Origin: Smittium mucronatum
Taxonomy: Eukaryota > Kickxellomycota > Harpellomycetes > Harpellales > Legeriomycetaceae
Assembly: GCA_001953115.1 (NCBI GenBank)
Contig: LSSL01001092.1
Location: 1 to 64,000, forward strand
Reading direction: 5' to 3'
DNA length: 64,000 nt
Both the position numbers and the translations under genes were made by a program. The notes under the pieces are model-generated. The model was not told the DNA's origin and ran no database searches. It worked only from the letters and a program-made list of their open reading frames with translations. This document shows, piece after piece, positions 12,133 to 28,366 of the stretch. Position 1 is the stretch's first letter, and the number at the start of each line of letters is the position of its first letter.

Positions 12133-15100
12133 TTTATAAAAATATTAAATATGGAAGTCTATGTGCTTTGGTTCTTTGCTTGATCACCGAGTTTGTAATA
12201 AAATTGGTAGTTTGTGATTTTTCTACTTTAGTCTAAAATAAAGGCATCTATAAGCATTATCTGCCATAGATAGCTTGGCTAAAAAATTTCGGTTACTGGT
12301 AAAAATTTATTCTGGCTGACCAATGGGTAGTTTGTATTTTGGTTTTTTTTTTATAGTCACAAAAGCAAAGCCAGTCAGCTCAAGACTGAGGATCCAAAAA
12401 CAGTCTAAAATCCAAAACCAACTATCTATTTTAAGGATATTGATATCCGAGTATTCTTTCTTTATTGGGTGATCACCTGATCAGAAAAATAATGCACCTA
12501 AATATAGCCAATGGCTACTCAGTATTATTCTTTCTAAAAGATGAAAGCAAAATTGTGGGGTTTTTTAATGGAATTTTTAGCGGAAATTTTGATACCAAGA
12601 TAAAAAACAGAAAAATGTGCTAAATCGATTGTGAATGCAGAATAATATATTTAAAATCTAGTGCTTATTTTTTTTCTTACCGCTTTTAATAGCTGAAAAC
12701 GAATAGGAAAAGAGATTTTTTTAAAAAGACGATTTTAATTTTGTCAATTTTAATGATATCACTATTTAAAACAAATTAAATAACCAATTATGATATTTTT
12801 TCAAGTTTAAAGAAGGTGCAATAGAATTCAACTAAATGATTAAAAAAACGTAATGTGCACCCATTAAACCCCAATGAAATTTCAGCTTTTTGATACTAGT
12901 ATAAGTAATTTCAAGTAAATTATGAGTTTCATACTGCTTGTTGTACTAAGACCAAAAGAGGCTCATATTTAATCATATTTGGGACGATGTGAAATCTTTC
13001 AATATTTAACCCTATCAATGCCAAAGTTGTAAAAATGTTCTAAATTTTGAACTTGATAAAATTTTAAAGATAAATTTCTATTTCCGACCCTATTATTGCA
13101 TTTTTTTATTTAAACCCTTTTTTAAAAAAATTAGTTATTTTCATGTTATGTGTAGTTGATGTGAATTTTTTTTTTATGAGGGTTGAAATTGATAATGCAT
13201 TCCGAGCTATTAGCGGATTCCGGTACCCAGTTCAAATCATTTATCGTAAATTTTATTCGCTCAATGGAATGAATCAACCATATACAAATTTTGATTGTTG
13301 AATTTTATCGATTTCCAATATATTATTTCTGATATACATATGTGCATAATGATATAAATCAAATCATTAATACGTAATACATTATTCATCTTTAGGGCAT
13401 TTTTTGCTTATTGATTATTTGACTTTTTTTATCATTGGTTTAAAAAAAAAGAATACAATCGAATACAATTAAATTTGATTGGCAATAAAAACTTGTAAAT
13501 TTATTATTTTCAAAGCTGTGATTCATTAAATATGCTAATACAAGAAAGTCTTATTGCATATTTGGAATCGAAGTTTCATAATAATGTTCAAAGGTGGTTA
13601 TTTTTCAAAATAAAATAACAAAAGCTATTATTACCTGTAATATTTCAAAGTTTTTAAAAATTAAAGTATTAGACAAATTTTCGCTGACTTAAACCCATTG
13701 TTTATTTGCCCAAAAATATGAATAAATCGATCTCTTTTTTTTCTAGACACTTTAAAAAAAACAACATTTATCATGCTTAGTCAATATAAAAAAATAAGGG
13801 TATTTATAATGATGTCCCAAACAAATCCCCTATTTACCCAGATATATCAGCTTATATTTGGATATATCCAAGCATAAAATTTTTACAGAACAGTGGCCGA
13901 AATATCAGATAATATGTCTTGATTAATATTCATAACCCTTAAGATCATATGGATTCTATAATTAGAAAATTTTATTAATTAAACAAAAAAAGGAGGGAAT
14001 ACAATAAAAAGCATATGTGTTTTGTAAAAAAAAATCCTTGTGAAACTGACTTCATTGCATAATATCACACCTCTATAACTCTATCATTATATTTCTTTAA
14101 TCATTCTTCTAGACCAAAATGGATTCTATTCAATCTCAAAGTAAAAAAAATAGGTTACTATACTATATTCAGCATTTAGAAATGATTTTATATACAATAA
14201 AAATATACCTTAATACCTTCAGTATTATTAGATTTATAGTCAAAATAATTGATTTTTTACAAAAACATTGATGGTGACGTGGTCAGATTTATGTGGCTGT
14301 TCTAAAAAGGTGAAAATAGAACATTTTAATCAATTATCATTTGTTGTTTGTTCCAACTTGACTATTACACCAGTCAAAGCTCATATTCTCTGCTATTTTT
14401 GGTCTTTATTTACCTATCGGATCTTTCAAACACATTTTGACAATTTAACTTTTTTATAATTAAGTATAACTTGTTGTAGCTCATAGTAACTTTTTATCCA
14501 AGAGAAAGAAGAAAAAAAATCAAAAACAGAGTACTCACATACCTTTATTTAATGATTTATTTTATATTATTTCTGTAGAATGTTTTTAAAACTAGATATA
14601 AAAATATTAATCTTAAAAACTTTATTTTGAAAAAAAAAAAATCGATATAGTTATATAAACGAAACATTTTTAAAGTTTTAAAACGGCTTTTATTGATAAA
14701 AAAATCTTCACGATAAATAAATTATATAAAGCTTTAAATTGAAGAATCATAAAACGTAAAATCGATTTTGACATAATTAAACTTTTCGGAATATGCCAAA
14801 ATCAATCTTTTTTTAATTAAAACTCTATTAAATTTATTTTAAAAAATTATTGAATAATCGAAATGCTTTTCTAAAATCTTTTAATACAATCCGTCTATGA
14901 AATTAAAGCTTTTTAATAAAAAAATGTGCCGAAATAATAAACTGAGATTAAAATAATCCATAATCTGTTAAATGTAAATATTTTCTTACTTATTAATTTA
15001 AATATAGTAAATTCATAAATACCCGCATTATCTAATATAATTCATGGCCTATTACATTTCTTCTATTAGCTATGAGTAAATTTAACGGATAAAATTTTTA

Positions 15101-18100
15101 AAATTATAAGTATTAAAAATAAAACAAATATTATTTGAACCTTAATAAACGCTTAATTTAATAATTAATATTAACCGCTATAGAGAACTAATTCTGTAAA
15201 ACTATTTATTTTTTTTGAAATATAAATTTCCTTATTTACGGATTTCGATTTATTCTAATACTGATTACATCTAATAAGAATAATTCTGAAGCTTTAAAAT
15301 CATATGTAGGTTATTTTTGAATCTGATGAAAAAAATATAAAAACATCAAAAATTATTTATATTTTATATGAATCTCTAATTAATTTTATATTTTATTAAA
15401 TCGGTCGTTAGTTTCTTAAAAACCTTTTTATCTTCTGTTTAATTTTTTTCACCTCTGATCTCTTCTCTCCTAATTATCAAATTGCATAAATATTCTTGTA
15501 ATTTTTTTCATTTTTCCCAAAAAATGTGTTTTGTTATTAAAATAATACAATTTACGGGAAATAATAATTACAATTATTATTGTTTATTTATTTTAAAATT
15601 AAATCGTAATAAACCATTATAAGCTAATAAATAAATTATTTGAGAATTAAATCTATTATGTTATCGGCTTTCTAAATTAATAATTTTCTTGGTTTTAAGT
15701 GAATATTATTTATTTTCAAAATATTTTTTCATACTTTTTTATTTAATATCACTAGTCTTAAATATCATTTTCGATAAATAATATTTTTAATTGAAAAAAA
15801 TATTCTATAATTTCTTTTTACGAACGAATTAATATGTGATATTTTAATACAATTAATTTGTTTTCTAATTTAATATTTCCAGTTTAATGTTTATTATTTT
15901 AGAGTATTATAACAAAAAGTTATTTTAACTTAATTAAATATATTGTTTAAAATCCTTGAAAATAATATAAAATATCCTCCACTATTTATTCTTATCTTTA
16001 GTGGTGTTTATATTCTTATAAAAAAAATTTTTTATTTACTTTTTTGTTATCGATTTTATTTCAATTATTTTAAATTTCATTTTTTTATAAATATTTATTA
16101 TTATTATTTTATTTCAAGTTTGAAATTATTATAATTTAACCCTTTCATATCATAAATGATTATTGCAATAAGAAACTGAATTTTAGATTTATAATATTCA
16201 CAAAAATTAGGCAACTGGCTCTTAAAATTTTTTCTCTGATTACAACACTCTTAATCCCAATGAATATCTTGATTTCATATTTAGTTATTAAATTTAATTA
16301 TCAATTTTAACTCTTATATTATTTTTTAGAATGCACGAAATTTAATGGGATTTGAAAACGTCAACGATCCTTATTTTTTTTCTATTTATATTTAATAATT
16401 CATTATTTATTTATTTATAAATAAATTAATAAATTATTTCTTATATTTAGGTTAAATAAATAATTTCTTGATATTATATTTTCTGATAAAATATTTTTAA
16501 TTTATAAAAAACCTAATTTTTTATCTCATTTTTCTATATTATAAAAAAAATAATCACAAATAATTTGATTTAGTTGTATTATTAAAATTTATTTTATAAA
16601 GTTATATTTTGGATATAATTGAGTTAAATTAAAACTTAAATCGGTTAAAGTTTGTTAAATCTGGTCTAATATATATTTTATAGTATTTTTTTACAAAATC
16701 TATATCTAAAGAATGTAAGTATTTTTTTATATAAAATCATATATTTTTTTAAAAAATTAACTTAATAACATGAATGTCAAAATTTTTAAATTAGAACTCG
16801 ATAAAATTTTCCAATATTAAATGTGGTTAAAAATATTAACTCTAAAATATAAATTATAAATTATAAAATATTCTTTGTAATTCTATTTAGAAACATCACA
16901 TCATAAATTATAAAAATATATCTTTATTTTTAAAATATTTTAAAAAATCCTGAAGCTATTTGAGGATTTTTTGGATTGTGGCTAACAAAGTATATAATTG
17001 TTAAAAAAATTGAATGTTTGATTTAAATTACTTTTGATTTCTTTTATCCGACATTTGGGCATAAATTTTTAAATATATTTGCATTAGATAAGAATAAGGT
17101 CATTTAAAATACAATTAATTTTGAAAAAAATTATCCTTTATGAATTTAAATTTAAATAAAATATAATAAAAAAATTGTTTAGTAAAATTTGCGGAGGAAA
17201 AAAACAAATTAATATGTCAACAAATCATTTATAAAAATAATATTAACTCTCTAATTTCTAATTTCTTCGATTTAAATATGATATTAAATCGAAAATATTC
17301 TATAAATAAAATTTAGATCCTATTTACATCTATTCAAAAAATTTCAAATTTAATGAAAAAAAACTTTAAAGTATATAAAAATAACTTATTTTATTCAAGG
17401 CCAGTATATAATCATATATATTAACTAAAATGCAGGGGTTTGGTGGGGCATGAAATCTATTTGTGATTTTTAGTAAATAAACTATATATAAACGAAAAAA
17501 AGTATTTTAAAATTAAAAGAGATGGATTTTTAATAAAATTTTAAATATTTCTGCCAAGGATTACCATTTTTTAATTGAAGATTTAAACTTTAAATAATCA
17601 TAGCTTTATCTCTTAATCAAACTCTCTTCTCTAATTTTAATATTATATTTTGAATAATTTTTTTGAAATAGAGTATTATCTAGATATTATAAACTATCAA
17701 ATATCTATTTTTATAATTTTTTTTCTCTAATAATACAAGTTCTAATTCAAATTTAAATTGTATAGAAGAGCTAATAATTAAAAAATTTGTTTGAAATACA
17801 TTTTTCAAGAGCTTTTTAGATTTAAATTATTATTTTAAACAAATAATTTAATAATAAAAAATCTTTGAAATTTATTATTTAAAGAATAATAATGTGTTTA
17901 AGGGCTATTTATGACGATTGTATAATTTGGTTGCTAACTTTCCTAATAAAATCACGATTAAGAAACTTAACCTCTTAAAAAATAATAAAAAAAAATTTGT
18001 TGTTCCAAATAAAAAAATATAAAAAATGTATTTATAAAATTAGGGAGAATTTATATAAATTTAACTAAGATGAAATTTTTATTAACTAATAGATACAAAA

Positions 18101-21100
18101 CCATATAGTTTTTTTTTTAGAAAAATGGAAATATAGTTATATGGGTAAAATTGCATTATTTCAATATAATTAAAGCTTTTACTAAATTTATCTTTATATT
18201 TAATTTCTAATAATATTAGGGTACACGTAACAAAAATTTATTTAAAAGTTGGATACCCAGAATGAAAAAGCTTATTTAATTTTTAATTCAAATTTTTTCA
18301 TGATTCAATAAATTTATTGGGTAAGGAAATAATTTATCTATTTAAAAATGTATTTAGCAATAGAAAATAAGTATTTCAACTCTTCAAAAAATCTCAAAAA
18401 GATAATTCATAAATATACAAATTTTTATTTTGGATTATTTTATAAAAAATTTCAGAATTTATATTGTAAAAAACGAGTATTAATAGGGAGAAAAAAAACC
18501 AAAAAGAAAAAGAAAGAAATAAATAAAGAAAACACTCTGCTTTAAATTGAAATCTGCTATACAACAAAAATAAGGGTAATTATTTGCCTTTTTTAACTTT
18601 ATAATAGTAAAAATTGCAAATCCTTGATTCCTTTTTTTTTTTTTGAAAATAAATATTTTAATTTCTTTCCATTTAAATTTCTAAAATTTTTGATTATTTA
18701 GCATTCTTAGTTTAGATTTTTATTTACTTTAATAGATTTTTTTAATCATATAGATAATGAAATATGGAGAGTTATAAAATTAAAAAAAGAAATGAATACG
18801 CAAACATTGTGCGTAACACCAACAATAGATTTTTTTAAAGTTATATTTGTATTTATGATCATGATAAAATGAAAATACAATCATGAAAAAAAAAAATTAT
18901 TTCTTTAATGTTTTTTAAATAATGAAATCAAATGATATCGTAGGTTTACTAAATAATATTAAAGCATCAATTTTGTAATCAAAGAATCTAAAATTATTAA
19001 GATGATATTAATAAGCTAACTCCACTGTATCGTTTAGATATTTTTATTTAGAATAGATTTTCTTCAAAATATATATCTATTAGGGAGTTATTATTTCCTT
19101 AACTATAACTTTATGTTAATAAATACGATTAAAATTGCATTATAATCCAAAAAAAAATATTAATACATATTTATTATATAAAGCGTAAAAAACCAATTTT
19201 TATCAAATAAATAAAATTAACTACATTAAGTTAGCCTATGTTTAAAATAATGTGCATATTTTGAAAAATTCTAAATCTTTGGTTCCATTTTATTTATTTA
19301 AACGAATGATGGATTTTATTTCCCGGGAAATTAGTTAGATGCATCCATGTAAACAAAAAATATATATTCGAAATAAATTTATTATATAAATCTTTTCTCA
19401 TAAATATAATACTATAAATCTAATTTTTCTATTTAAATAAATAAAAAGTCGTGTCTAAAGATATAAAACGTTGATATTTTCCATTATTCATTAGATGAAT
19501 ATATTCAATAATCTAACTTGAAGTAATACTTATCTGACTGAATAAATTTCTCGATATTAACAGAAAACCATTAATAAGGAAATAAATCTGCAGAATATAA
19601 CTTAAAAAATTTAGTATGTGGGAAATTTTAATAGAATGATTAGGCCTCACCCCCATTTTATTAAACTTATTTACACTCTTTTTGTGTTTAAAGAGAGTTT
19701 GTTTGAATTTAAGATAAAATTTATAAAAAAAGATGAAAAATAAATGTGCCGATTTATATGCTAAATTATTTTATTTTAAAATACCAGTTTAGTAATTTAA
19801 TAGAATTTTTTTTAATTTAAACTACTAATAATTTTATTTTAAAATACCAGTTTAGTAATTTAATAGAATTTTTTTTAATTTAAACTATTAATAATTTTAT
19901 TTAAAAATCACAATTAATAAATTTAATTTTTATTAAATGTATACTTTATGATCATAAACTCTATTTAAACCAAAATTTCATTTCTAACAACAATTTAAAT
20001 TTCACAAACATTGATTTCAGATTAAGTTGAAACAAAATAATTAATTTTCAGCTAATTAAATTATCCTCAAAAAATTTTTTAAACTGTATCTTATAAAAAA
20101 GTTTTAATATATTTTGATGACTTAGATTTTATATGTTAGGTAAATGATTAAATCGGGTTTAAATCCAAGTTTAACAAAAAAAATCATAAATATATAAATA
20201 TTATATTTATATTTACATCACTTTAAAAAATTTGAACTTTATAATAAATTTTAATTTATTTATTTACAAATAATATAAAAAAATCATAAATATAATAGTT
20301 TATATTCATAAATTCAATTAAAAATTAATTTTTTATATAAAAAAAGTAACACATCTATTTATGTGGATTTTTTTTAACCAATTCTCGGATACTTAATTTA
20401 TTGAGTTTTTGAAATATTGCTATTAATTGGATAAAGGATATATAAATAGATAATTTGTTACAAATTAATACAAATAATATTCACGATTAGCTACGAATAG
20501 AACCCAATATAAATCAATAAATCCAATTAAACAGTACAAAATTTTAAATATATATAATATTATAGATATTTCAATAGAAATTTATACTTAATAATCAATT
20601 TTGTATATGAAAATTTTAAATCAAATGAAAATTATTTAAAGCTGATAGATATATAAAATAATTATAATATCAATTAATTGAGGTCTACGTCGAAAATTAA
20701 TTTTTATTATTAAAGGATAGATAACACAATAAAAATTAACAGCACCATTCTAATATTTAATCTTTTACAAATTATGATAAATATAGAAAACTCTCACCAC
20801 ATGCTTGGAAATTTATGAAAAAATTGATTTTTTTAAATTATTTAAATTTTTAATCGTAAAGTCCGATACTACATATTAAAGATGATAAAAATAATGTCTT
20901 TTTTCTGTGGATAACATTAAAAAATTGGTATTTACAATATATTAAAATGATAAAAATTTGCTGATTAATTTATAGTGTTGAATTTTACTAAAGTGGATCA
21001 TTTTTGGGTTATTCTGTTTTTAAATTTTCTTTAGATATTCTGAAGTAATAAATAATTTTTATTATAAAAAAGTTTTTAAAATGGATAATCTTTCTATTAT

Positions 21101-24100
21101 TCCACTACTGAGAGTAATTTAAAGGTATTTCTCGGGATTTATGTTTAAAAAAATGTTTTATAAGGTTTTGAAGAGATTTTGATTGAGTTTGAATCCTTCT
21201 AAATACTAAAAATTTTAATCCTTTATTTATTATTTTTTTATATTAAAAACTTGTTCTAATTATTTTTTTAATATATACTAATAATATTTAGATAATATCA
21301 TTACATGGGAAAAACTAATCTTAAAATTTACAAGTGATTTATAATTTTAATTTTTTATTTAAATATCCCCAACGAATTTATTTTTTCATTTATTTTTTCA
21401 AAAAATTTATTCTATAGCTTATTTAAAATATCAGTATAATTCATAAGTTGATTTTCTAGAAAAAAATATGATAATATATTTTGGTATTTTTAAATTTAAA
21501 TATTTTTTTTATCATTATTACTATTAAGAGATTTTATTTCGAAATATGAATTGTATTGATTTTCTTTAAACCATTTTTTTTCAGAGATAAATGCCAAAAT
21601 TAATTATAAAATATTAAATAAATCTAAATTCGCAGATTTAGATATCGATTTTGTTACTTCCGAAAAAAAAAATCAATAAAAAGCGTTAATAACACACAGA
21701 GTAAATATTTACTATAAAAAAGATCGTCTTCGGATAATATCTCAATAAATAAAAAATGGAAAGTGATCAAAAGGAGGAAAAAATCCTGAAATGTTGAGAG
21801 CATAAGTTTTATTTTATAAAATCTTTGTTTAAAAATACAAATATCCAATTTAAATTATTTATAACCCAAATAAAATAATTTTAGATTTTTTTCCTAGTAC
21901 ACACCAGATTTCAGAAAAAATAAAAATAACCCAACAAAATTAAATTATTAAAAAAAACTTGGCCAAGTTATATTGAAATAAGAAGTAAATCTAGAAAATA
22001 ACATATGCGAATTTTACATTCTATATAAAGTTTTAGCCTTTTTAATTTGTTTTCAAAATTAAGTAAAAAAAACAGCATTAAAATTTTGATGAAGTTCTAA
22101 TTTTTTATGTTCTACTTTTCAACATAAAGCATTAACCTAATTGGAAAATAAAATTCCACAATAAAAGGACTCATAGAATTATTTTAATTACATTTTATAA
22201 TTAAAAATAAGTGATAAATTATATAATATCACAAAAAATATTAGGGAAAACTAGGTCTTAGAATTAAAAAAAATCATATTAAACTAAACTAAACTACACT
22301 AAAGGTTTAATATAAGATAATTTTTTTCAAAATTTTTATAAAAAAAATTTACTACTAATTTTTTCATAAGTATTTACATTTTGATTATTTTTGAAACCTT
22401 ACAAGTATAATTTTTAATAAAGATTCCATCTAAATTTCTCATATTATATTGCCTATTTTAATATAAGTGATGTATGTGGTTTTGATTTACAGGTGATTTT
22501 GATTATTTTTTGGTGATTTTAATTTCCAAGTGGTTTTGAATATTTTTTTATGGTTATCGAATCGAGAGATATTGAACCTCTAATTATTTGTTGATTACTT
22601 TAATTAATACATTTTTTCAGCTAATGAAATAATCTAAAATTATAAACAAATTTTAATTTGGCCCAATAAAATTAAATAAAAAAACCTAATCCAAATTAGA
22701 ATTTATTGTCACTAAGGGATAGTTTTGACCCTGAAAGTTTAACTATAAGTACAATTTATCACAATAGCTTTAATCAACCTTGCGACCCCGATGCTACTTT
22801 AAAAATTCATGATTTTAAATTTCAAGTAGAAATTTAAATTTAAACTGTTAACATTTTTAAAGAATTCAAATTGCAAATTTTAAGAACGCATTTCAAAATT
22901 AGAATATAATTTTAATTGATAAACCCTTTAATTAGAGACATCATTACAAATGTATCTAAATTTATATCGCTTAGAGGTTGGTTTAAAATTTAATCAATCT
23001 TTTCATTCATTAAAGGTTAATAAAAGTACATAAAAAATTACATTACACTAAAATCTGTTACTTATTACTCATTATTTGGATTTATATTTATATAATATGA
23101 AAATACATAAAAAATTGGGCATATTTTTTAAAAATGTAAATTTAAAATTGAAATGATACCTGTTATATTTAGAGCATTTTTATTGAAAATAAATTGAGTT
23201 TATAATATTTTAGCTGCTCTTAAATATATTGATAGTAATGGTTTTGAGTCAAAAAATATAAGTTATTGGAAAAAATTTGTATTTTTTTACGCATATTTCT
23301 AAAACATCTTAATATTGTACCAGTGTATTTATAATTAAGACATTCTTGATTATAATATAATATTAATAAATAAACTAAGTTATATTTGATTTCAACTCGG
23401 CTGAGAAATAAGTATTCATAAAAATTTTGAATTTTGAATCCAAGTGTTATATGTATAAACAAACTTGACTAAAAACTACATTTTTTGATAGTTTCAAACA
23501 TTTCTTTTGTGATATTTATTTCTATTTTTTGATTATTATAAAAAAATTTAAATTTGCTTTATGTTAATCAAATATTTTATATACATTAATATAAAATCCA
23601 TTCGGAAAAACGAAAATAATTTGATTATTTCATTTTATATTATTTTCAGATTTGAAGTTCAGCAATACAAAAGTCTGATCTATTGATTAATATTTTAATA
23701 ATAAGATTATTAAAGTAAAGTACTAGACTATATAACCTAAATACGAGATTAATACTCGCATAAAAATCTAAGTATTCTGATTTTTTTTAAAAAAAATATT
23801 GATTATTCGAGTTCTTTTTTTGAAATTCATAAATTTGAGAACCTAGTCATTATTTAATAACCCCTAAAAATCTTTGCGCAAAACTACATCAATTAATTTG
23901 AGCTTCCATTACATAACTACATTACAAATAAAAATTTATTGTATAAAAGCATAAATTAACCGAGCTTGCACCCCAATAAAAAGCTGTTAAAAACATGTAG
24001 AATTAAGATCACTTAGAAATCAAAGTCACTAAAAAATAATAATAACCACCATTAAATCAAAACCACATACAATATATTTATTCATGAAAAATTTCTAATA

Positions 24101-27100
24101 TTTCTGTTTATTTGAAATTTTGCCATACAGATTTCGGGTTTATTATATATATTTCATTTTTTATCTGCTTTTTACAAAAAAATCAGTGAAAAATAAGCAT
24201 ATTTAGTGAAAAAGTCTTCGATATTTAGTAATTTGTTTTTTGCACATTAAGTTGGGTGGAAGGGGGGGGAGAAGCGATTTAACAAAAATTAAAATAAAAT
24301 AAAATTTAGAATTTAGAAAATTATAAGCTCTTATAAGAAATTTTCTATAAAATATGTTATAATTGTTCCTAAATGAAAAAAAAATGAATAAATATTAAAG
24401 AAAATTACCCAATAAAAGGGCTAAATTTTATTATGGATAAATTGAGCTACACTTTAACGTAGAAATATAAAAGTGAGATTAAAATATAATAGGAGATAAG
24501 TTTTTATTTAAAAAAATGTTTATTTGGCGTAATTAAATCAATATCTGCAAAATTCTGAAGAAAATATAATAAAAGAATACATGCTTGTTTTGGATTTATG
24601 AAAGCCTAGCTATGTCAAAAATAAGTATTTTTTTGAGTTTTACATCAAAAAAAATTTTTATTGAAATAAATGTCGAAAATTAAAATGAATATGAAATATT
24701 TTTTTTGAAAATACAGTCTAAATAACTTGTATATAATTTTTTATTTGTTAGAATAAAAATCATATTAAAAAACTCAAGTATTTTAAAAAATATCAATTCA
24801 TTAGATATATTAAATAAACTCAGAATCAGATTTAATTCTAATATAAAATATGAGTTATATTTAGAAAAAAATAATTAAATTCTGTTTTCTTATGAATTAG
24901 TAAATATGAAGAATATTAGTATAAATAAAATCATAAAAAAACAAATTTAAATTAATTCAAGAGAATCAGTATCAAATTTAATTCATATCGGTTTTTCTTC
25001 AATAGTTAATTGAGTATATAAAAAATTTACTGTAAATAATTTAAAAGATTACTATTTATTTCAACTTATTCTAGTTCAAAATTCCATTAAAATAAGATAT
25101 GGAGTCTGAAAAATATACATGAATGAGATTTGACTTCTATATTATTCTAAATCTGTGTATATTCAAAAAAATTTACCTTTTTAACTTCAAAATAATAATA
25201 ATAATGAATTTCTACTGAAACCCAATTAAATTAAATTTAAAATTGGAAAAAAATTAATTTTTATTACTTTTTAATATTTTGGTATCAATCAAAATTGAAT
25301 AAATTTATAATTTATATATAATTTCATTTCCTTCATTTCATTATTAGCATTTTTAATACATTTAATAAGAAGATATCGAAGAAATCTAAGATGAGGCGCT
25401 TAAAAAAAATACAGGTCTCCAATATTCAGATTTATCTGTTATTATATCTCCATAATTAAATGAAATTTTATTATTTGTTTTTAAAATCAAGAATTAAAAT
25501 CCAATTTAGCGATTATTTTTTTATACAAGAGGATAGCAAATAGGAATAAATTTAGAATTAAATTTGTTAGAAATTAAATAATAATTAAAGAATAATTGAT
25601 AGAATATTTATATGTAATAGTTTTATTATCGATTCATTTTTTTTAGATTTTCAGAAGGAATTAAAAAAAATTAACAGATCTAACGATCTTTACTGAAAAT
25701 CATAAAATAAACTAAAATAAAATGAGATATAAATGATTTTTCATATAAATTTAGGAGAAATAATTTTATTGGTAAAGCGAAAAACAATAGTAGCCCGCAT
25801 TATGTGATAAACATATATAATCATTTTTCTAAATTCGAGAATGAGTGAAATATTTAAGTTATTCTATTTTTTATATTTTATTTTCATTTAATAGGTCGTT
25901 TTACATATTATTAATTAGTGAATAAACCAGTTTTTTATAGTGCTTTACTTATAAATTAGATTTTAATCGTAAAATAATTTTTTACAAACTTTTTTTTTCA
26001 CCTGTCCATGAACACGAGTTTGAAATTAATTTTATTTATTTTTTTGCCGTAAGATTGTACTTGATCATTTACTTTTATTAATGATAAATTTGTGGTTGAT
26101 AGTGCTATCTTTCTTTAAATATTACTTTATAATGAGAAAATACATTATTTTAGCTTTATTTTAAAACAATATATATATTATTAGATATTTATAGAATTTA
26201 CATTTTTTTTAATAAAAAAAATATTAAATAAGTTTTTACAAATCAAGTTTATATCAAATTTATACGATTTAATGTTAAAATATAATATTTATGATTTTTT
26301 TAAGCTTTCTATATATTTAATTTTTGAAAAAGTCTTTTTAATTTTAAGCTATGCCAATTAACACTCCGAAATCATTATTTTGAATACTATCTAAGTAAAA
26401 TTTCAAACCTCTTTTTTTCTTATCTTTTGATTTCATTGTAACTCAACTTAATTTTTTTTATTTTAACCGATTAATGATATTCATTATTCTCTTAATTTGA
26501 TCAAAACTAGATTTTTTGATTTTTATCATAGTTTAAATTTTTTTTGTTAGTGATAAAATTCGTTCTTATAAGATAAATGCTGATTAAATGTGATTCTTGG
26601 TGAAATAAAATATCCGATCTGCATAATTTTTTTGATTTGACTTGGCCAAATATATATTAATCCAGAAATTAGAGCTATCATTATTTTTTTCACTAACATA
26701 CTCAATAATTTATAAAATCGTGTTTATCAATTCCATGCTGCTATTTTTCTCTCAATAAAAATATTCATTTTTAAGTTTAAGTTTAAAACTTACCGATCCA
26801 TTATCTGCGCAAAAAAAATTTTTTTATCCTTTATATAGTCCCTTCCAGGAAAGTAATGTTTTTTAAAAAAAAAAATCCGAAGTTGCTTCTTTCTTGGTGG
26901 ATTCTGTTCATTTGATTAAAAAAAGTCAAAAAAAAATCAGTAAATAATTTTTTAAAAGTGACAAAATAAACTTATACCATTTCTTGTTTATTTTTAGAAA
27001 ACTTGGTGGTTCACCCTAATACTTTTTCCATTTCTCTAATTTTTTGATCCTGGAAGTTTACCTTTAATGAAATAGGTGCTAGGATCATGTTTATTTTAAG

Positions 27101-28209
27101 AGAAAAATTATTATAACTAAAGAAAGGAATAAAAGAACTAAAGCTCAAAAACTTAAATTCCCAAAAATTGAAATTTGGCTCTCTATTTATATCTCTACAA
27201 GATCTGGGTTAAGTTTCATTTACGAAACATAAGTTTAACGTGTTCTAATTATAATTGGGCCATTAAAGTAGGAATGAAATATTTTTATTTTTGAATTGAA
27301 GTGAAACTTTTAGTATAGTACAATTCCGGTCTTTTAATTTTCAAAAAAAAATCCTCCAATTTATTTCGATTTTTTCTCTAATATTTTATAACTCTAATAT
27401 ATTCTTGACTCGATTATATCAATAAAAAAAACTTAAACATGTAAAGAAATTTTTTTTGTTGATTCAGTAAGACTGAATACACATAAAGGATACTTTAATT
27501 TCGATAGCCCATAATCCATGCTAATATGTAAATTTTACGATGTATTCAGAAAATTTAAATTTATTCTTTTTATTGACAAAAAAAATAAAATCTTCTGTCT
27601 TAAACTTCAAATCTAAATGTATATACAATGTATTTACAGCTATTATTTGCTAGTTTTTTGCATACCTTTTTCAAATCTAAAATAATAAATTTTCTGTTTT
27701 TTTCTTTCGTATTTTATGATATATTCAATATTATGAGTTTTTATTAGAGAATTCCGCCAAGTTTTTTATTAAGCATATCTTATTTATCTTTTTGAGTCTT
27801 TTTTTTGCATTAAAAGTTCACATTACTGCATTTAAAATTCAAAAAAAAAAAAAATGGCATCAACCAAATATCTTGATATCTTAAGATAAACTAAGGCAAT
27901 AATGGTTAGATTTTCATTTAGTTTTAAATCCTGCGCTTTTATTACTAAATTATGTTAGTTTAATTCATACTTTCTCCAAAGGACTGTGTTATTTTGCTTC
28001 AAACTTTTAAAATATCTCATTTGATTAACCTAACTTTCATTTTTACTCAAAGATTTAAAATTTTATAATTAGTATATTTATATTCCACTTCTCTGAAGAT
28101 AAAACGGAATGTGAGTTTAGAAATTTATTTCAAAAATCGAATCAGTTAATTCAATTTAAATTTTAGTTCCATTTGCAAAATATTAAAAGAAAACATTCAT
28201 ACTTAGAAT
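12133..28209. other. AT-rich gene desert, left part
   Basis: The first few hundred bases above 12132 are the presumed promoter of the DUG2-like gene. Beyond about 12.6 kb the sequence becomes strongly AT-rich, with constant stops in all six frames, abundant A and T homopolymers, and no ORF over 100 codons. I found no tRNA, rRNA, CRISPR or readable protein motif. Short structures noted separately are the 63-bp tandem duplication near 19.8 kb and a G8 run near 24.26 kb. It could be decayed transposon DNA, heterochromatin or centromeric sequence; nothing visible decides. Confidence 0.7.
19767..19912. repeat. 63-bp tandem duplication, about 2.3 copies
   Basis: A 63-bp unit containing AAAATACCAGTTTAGTAATT is repeated head to tail: the ATACCAG landmark occurs at 19781 and again at 19844. 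The two copies differ at very few positions, and a partial third copy (the AATAATTTTATTT start) follows. The near-identity indicates a recent local duplication inside otherwise decayed AT-rich DNA. Confidence 0.85.
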
Positions 28210-28366
28210 GTTTAATTCTTCGAAATTTTTTTTTGTATCACGGAATTTTATTGTAAGATAACGTCATTAAAAAATATACTAAAAAAATATGAAAAAAAGA
28301 AAAATTCGTATAGAAAAGACTATTATCCTGACTACAATAAGCTCCTCTGCCGGACTACCGGCTGCT

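Noticed and set aside
14268..14459. 63-codon plus-strand frame with several Cys
   Set aside because: Isolated, with no splice partners or motif; consistent with chance.
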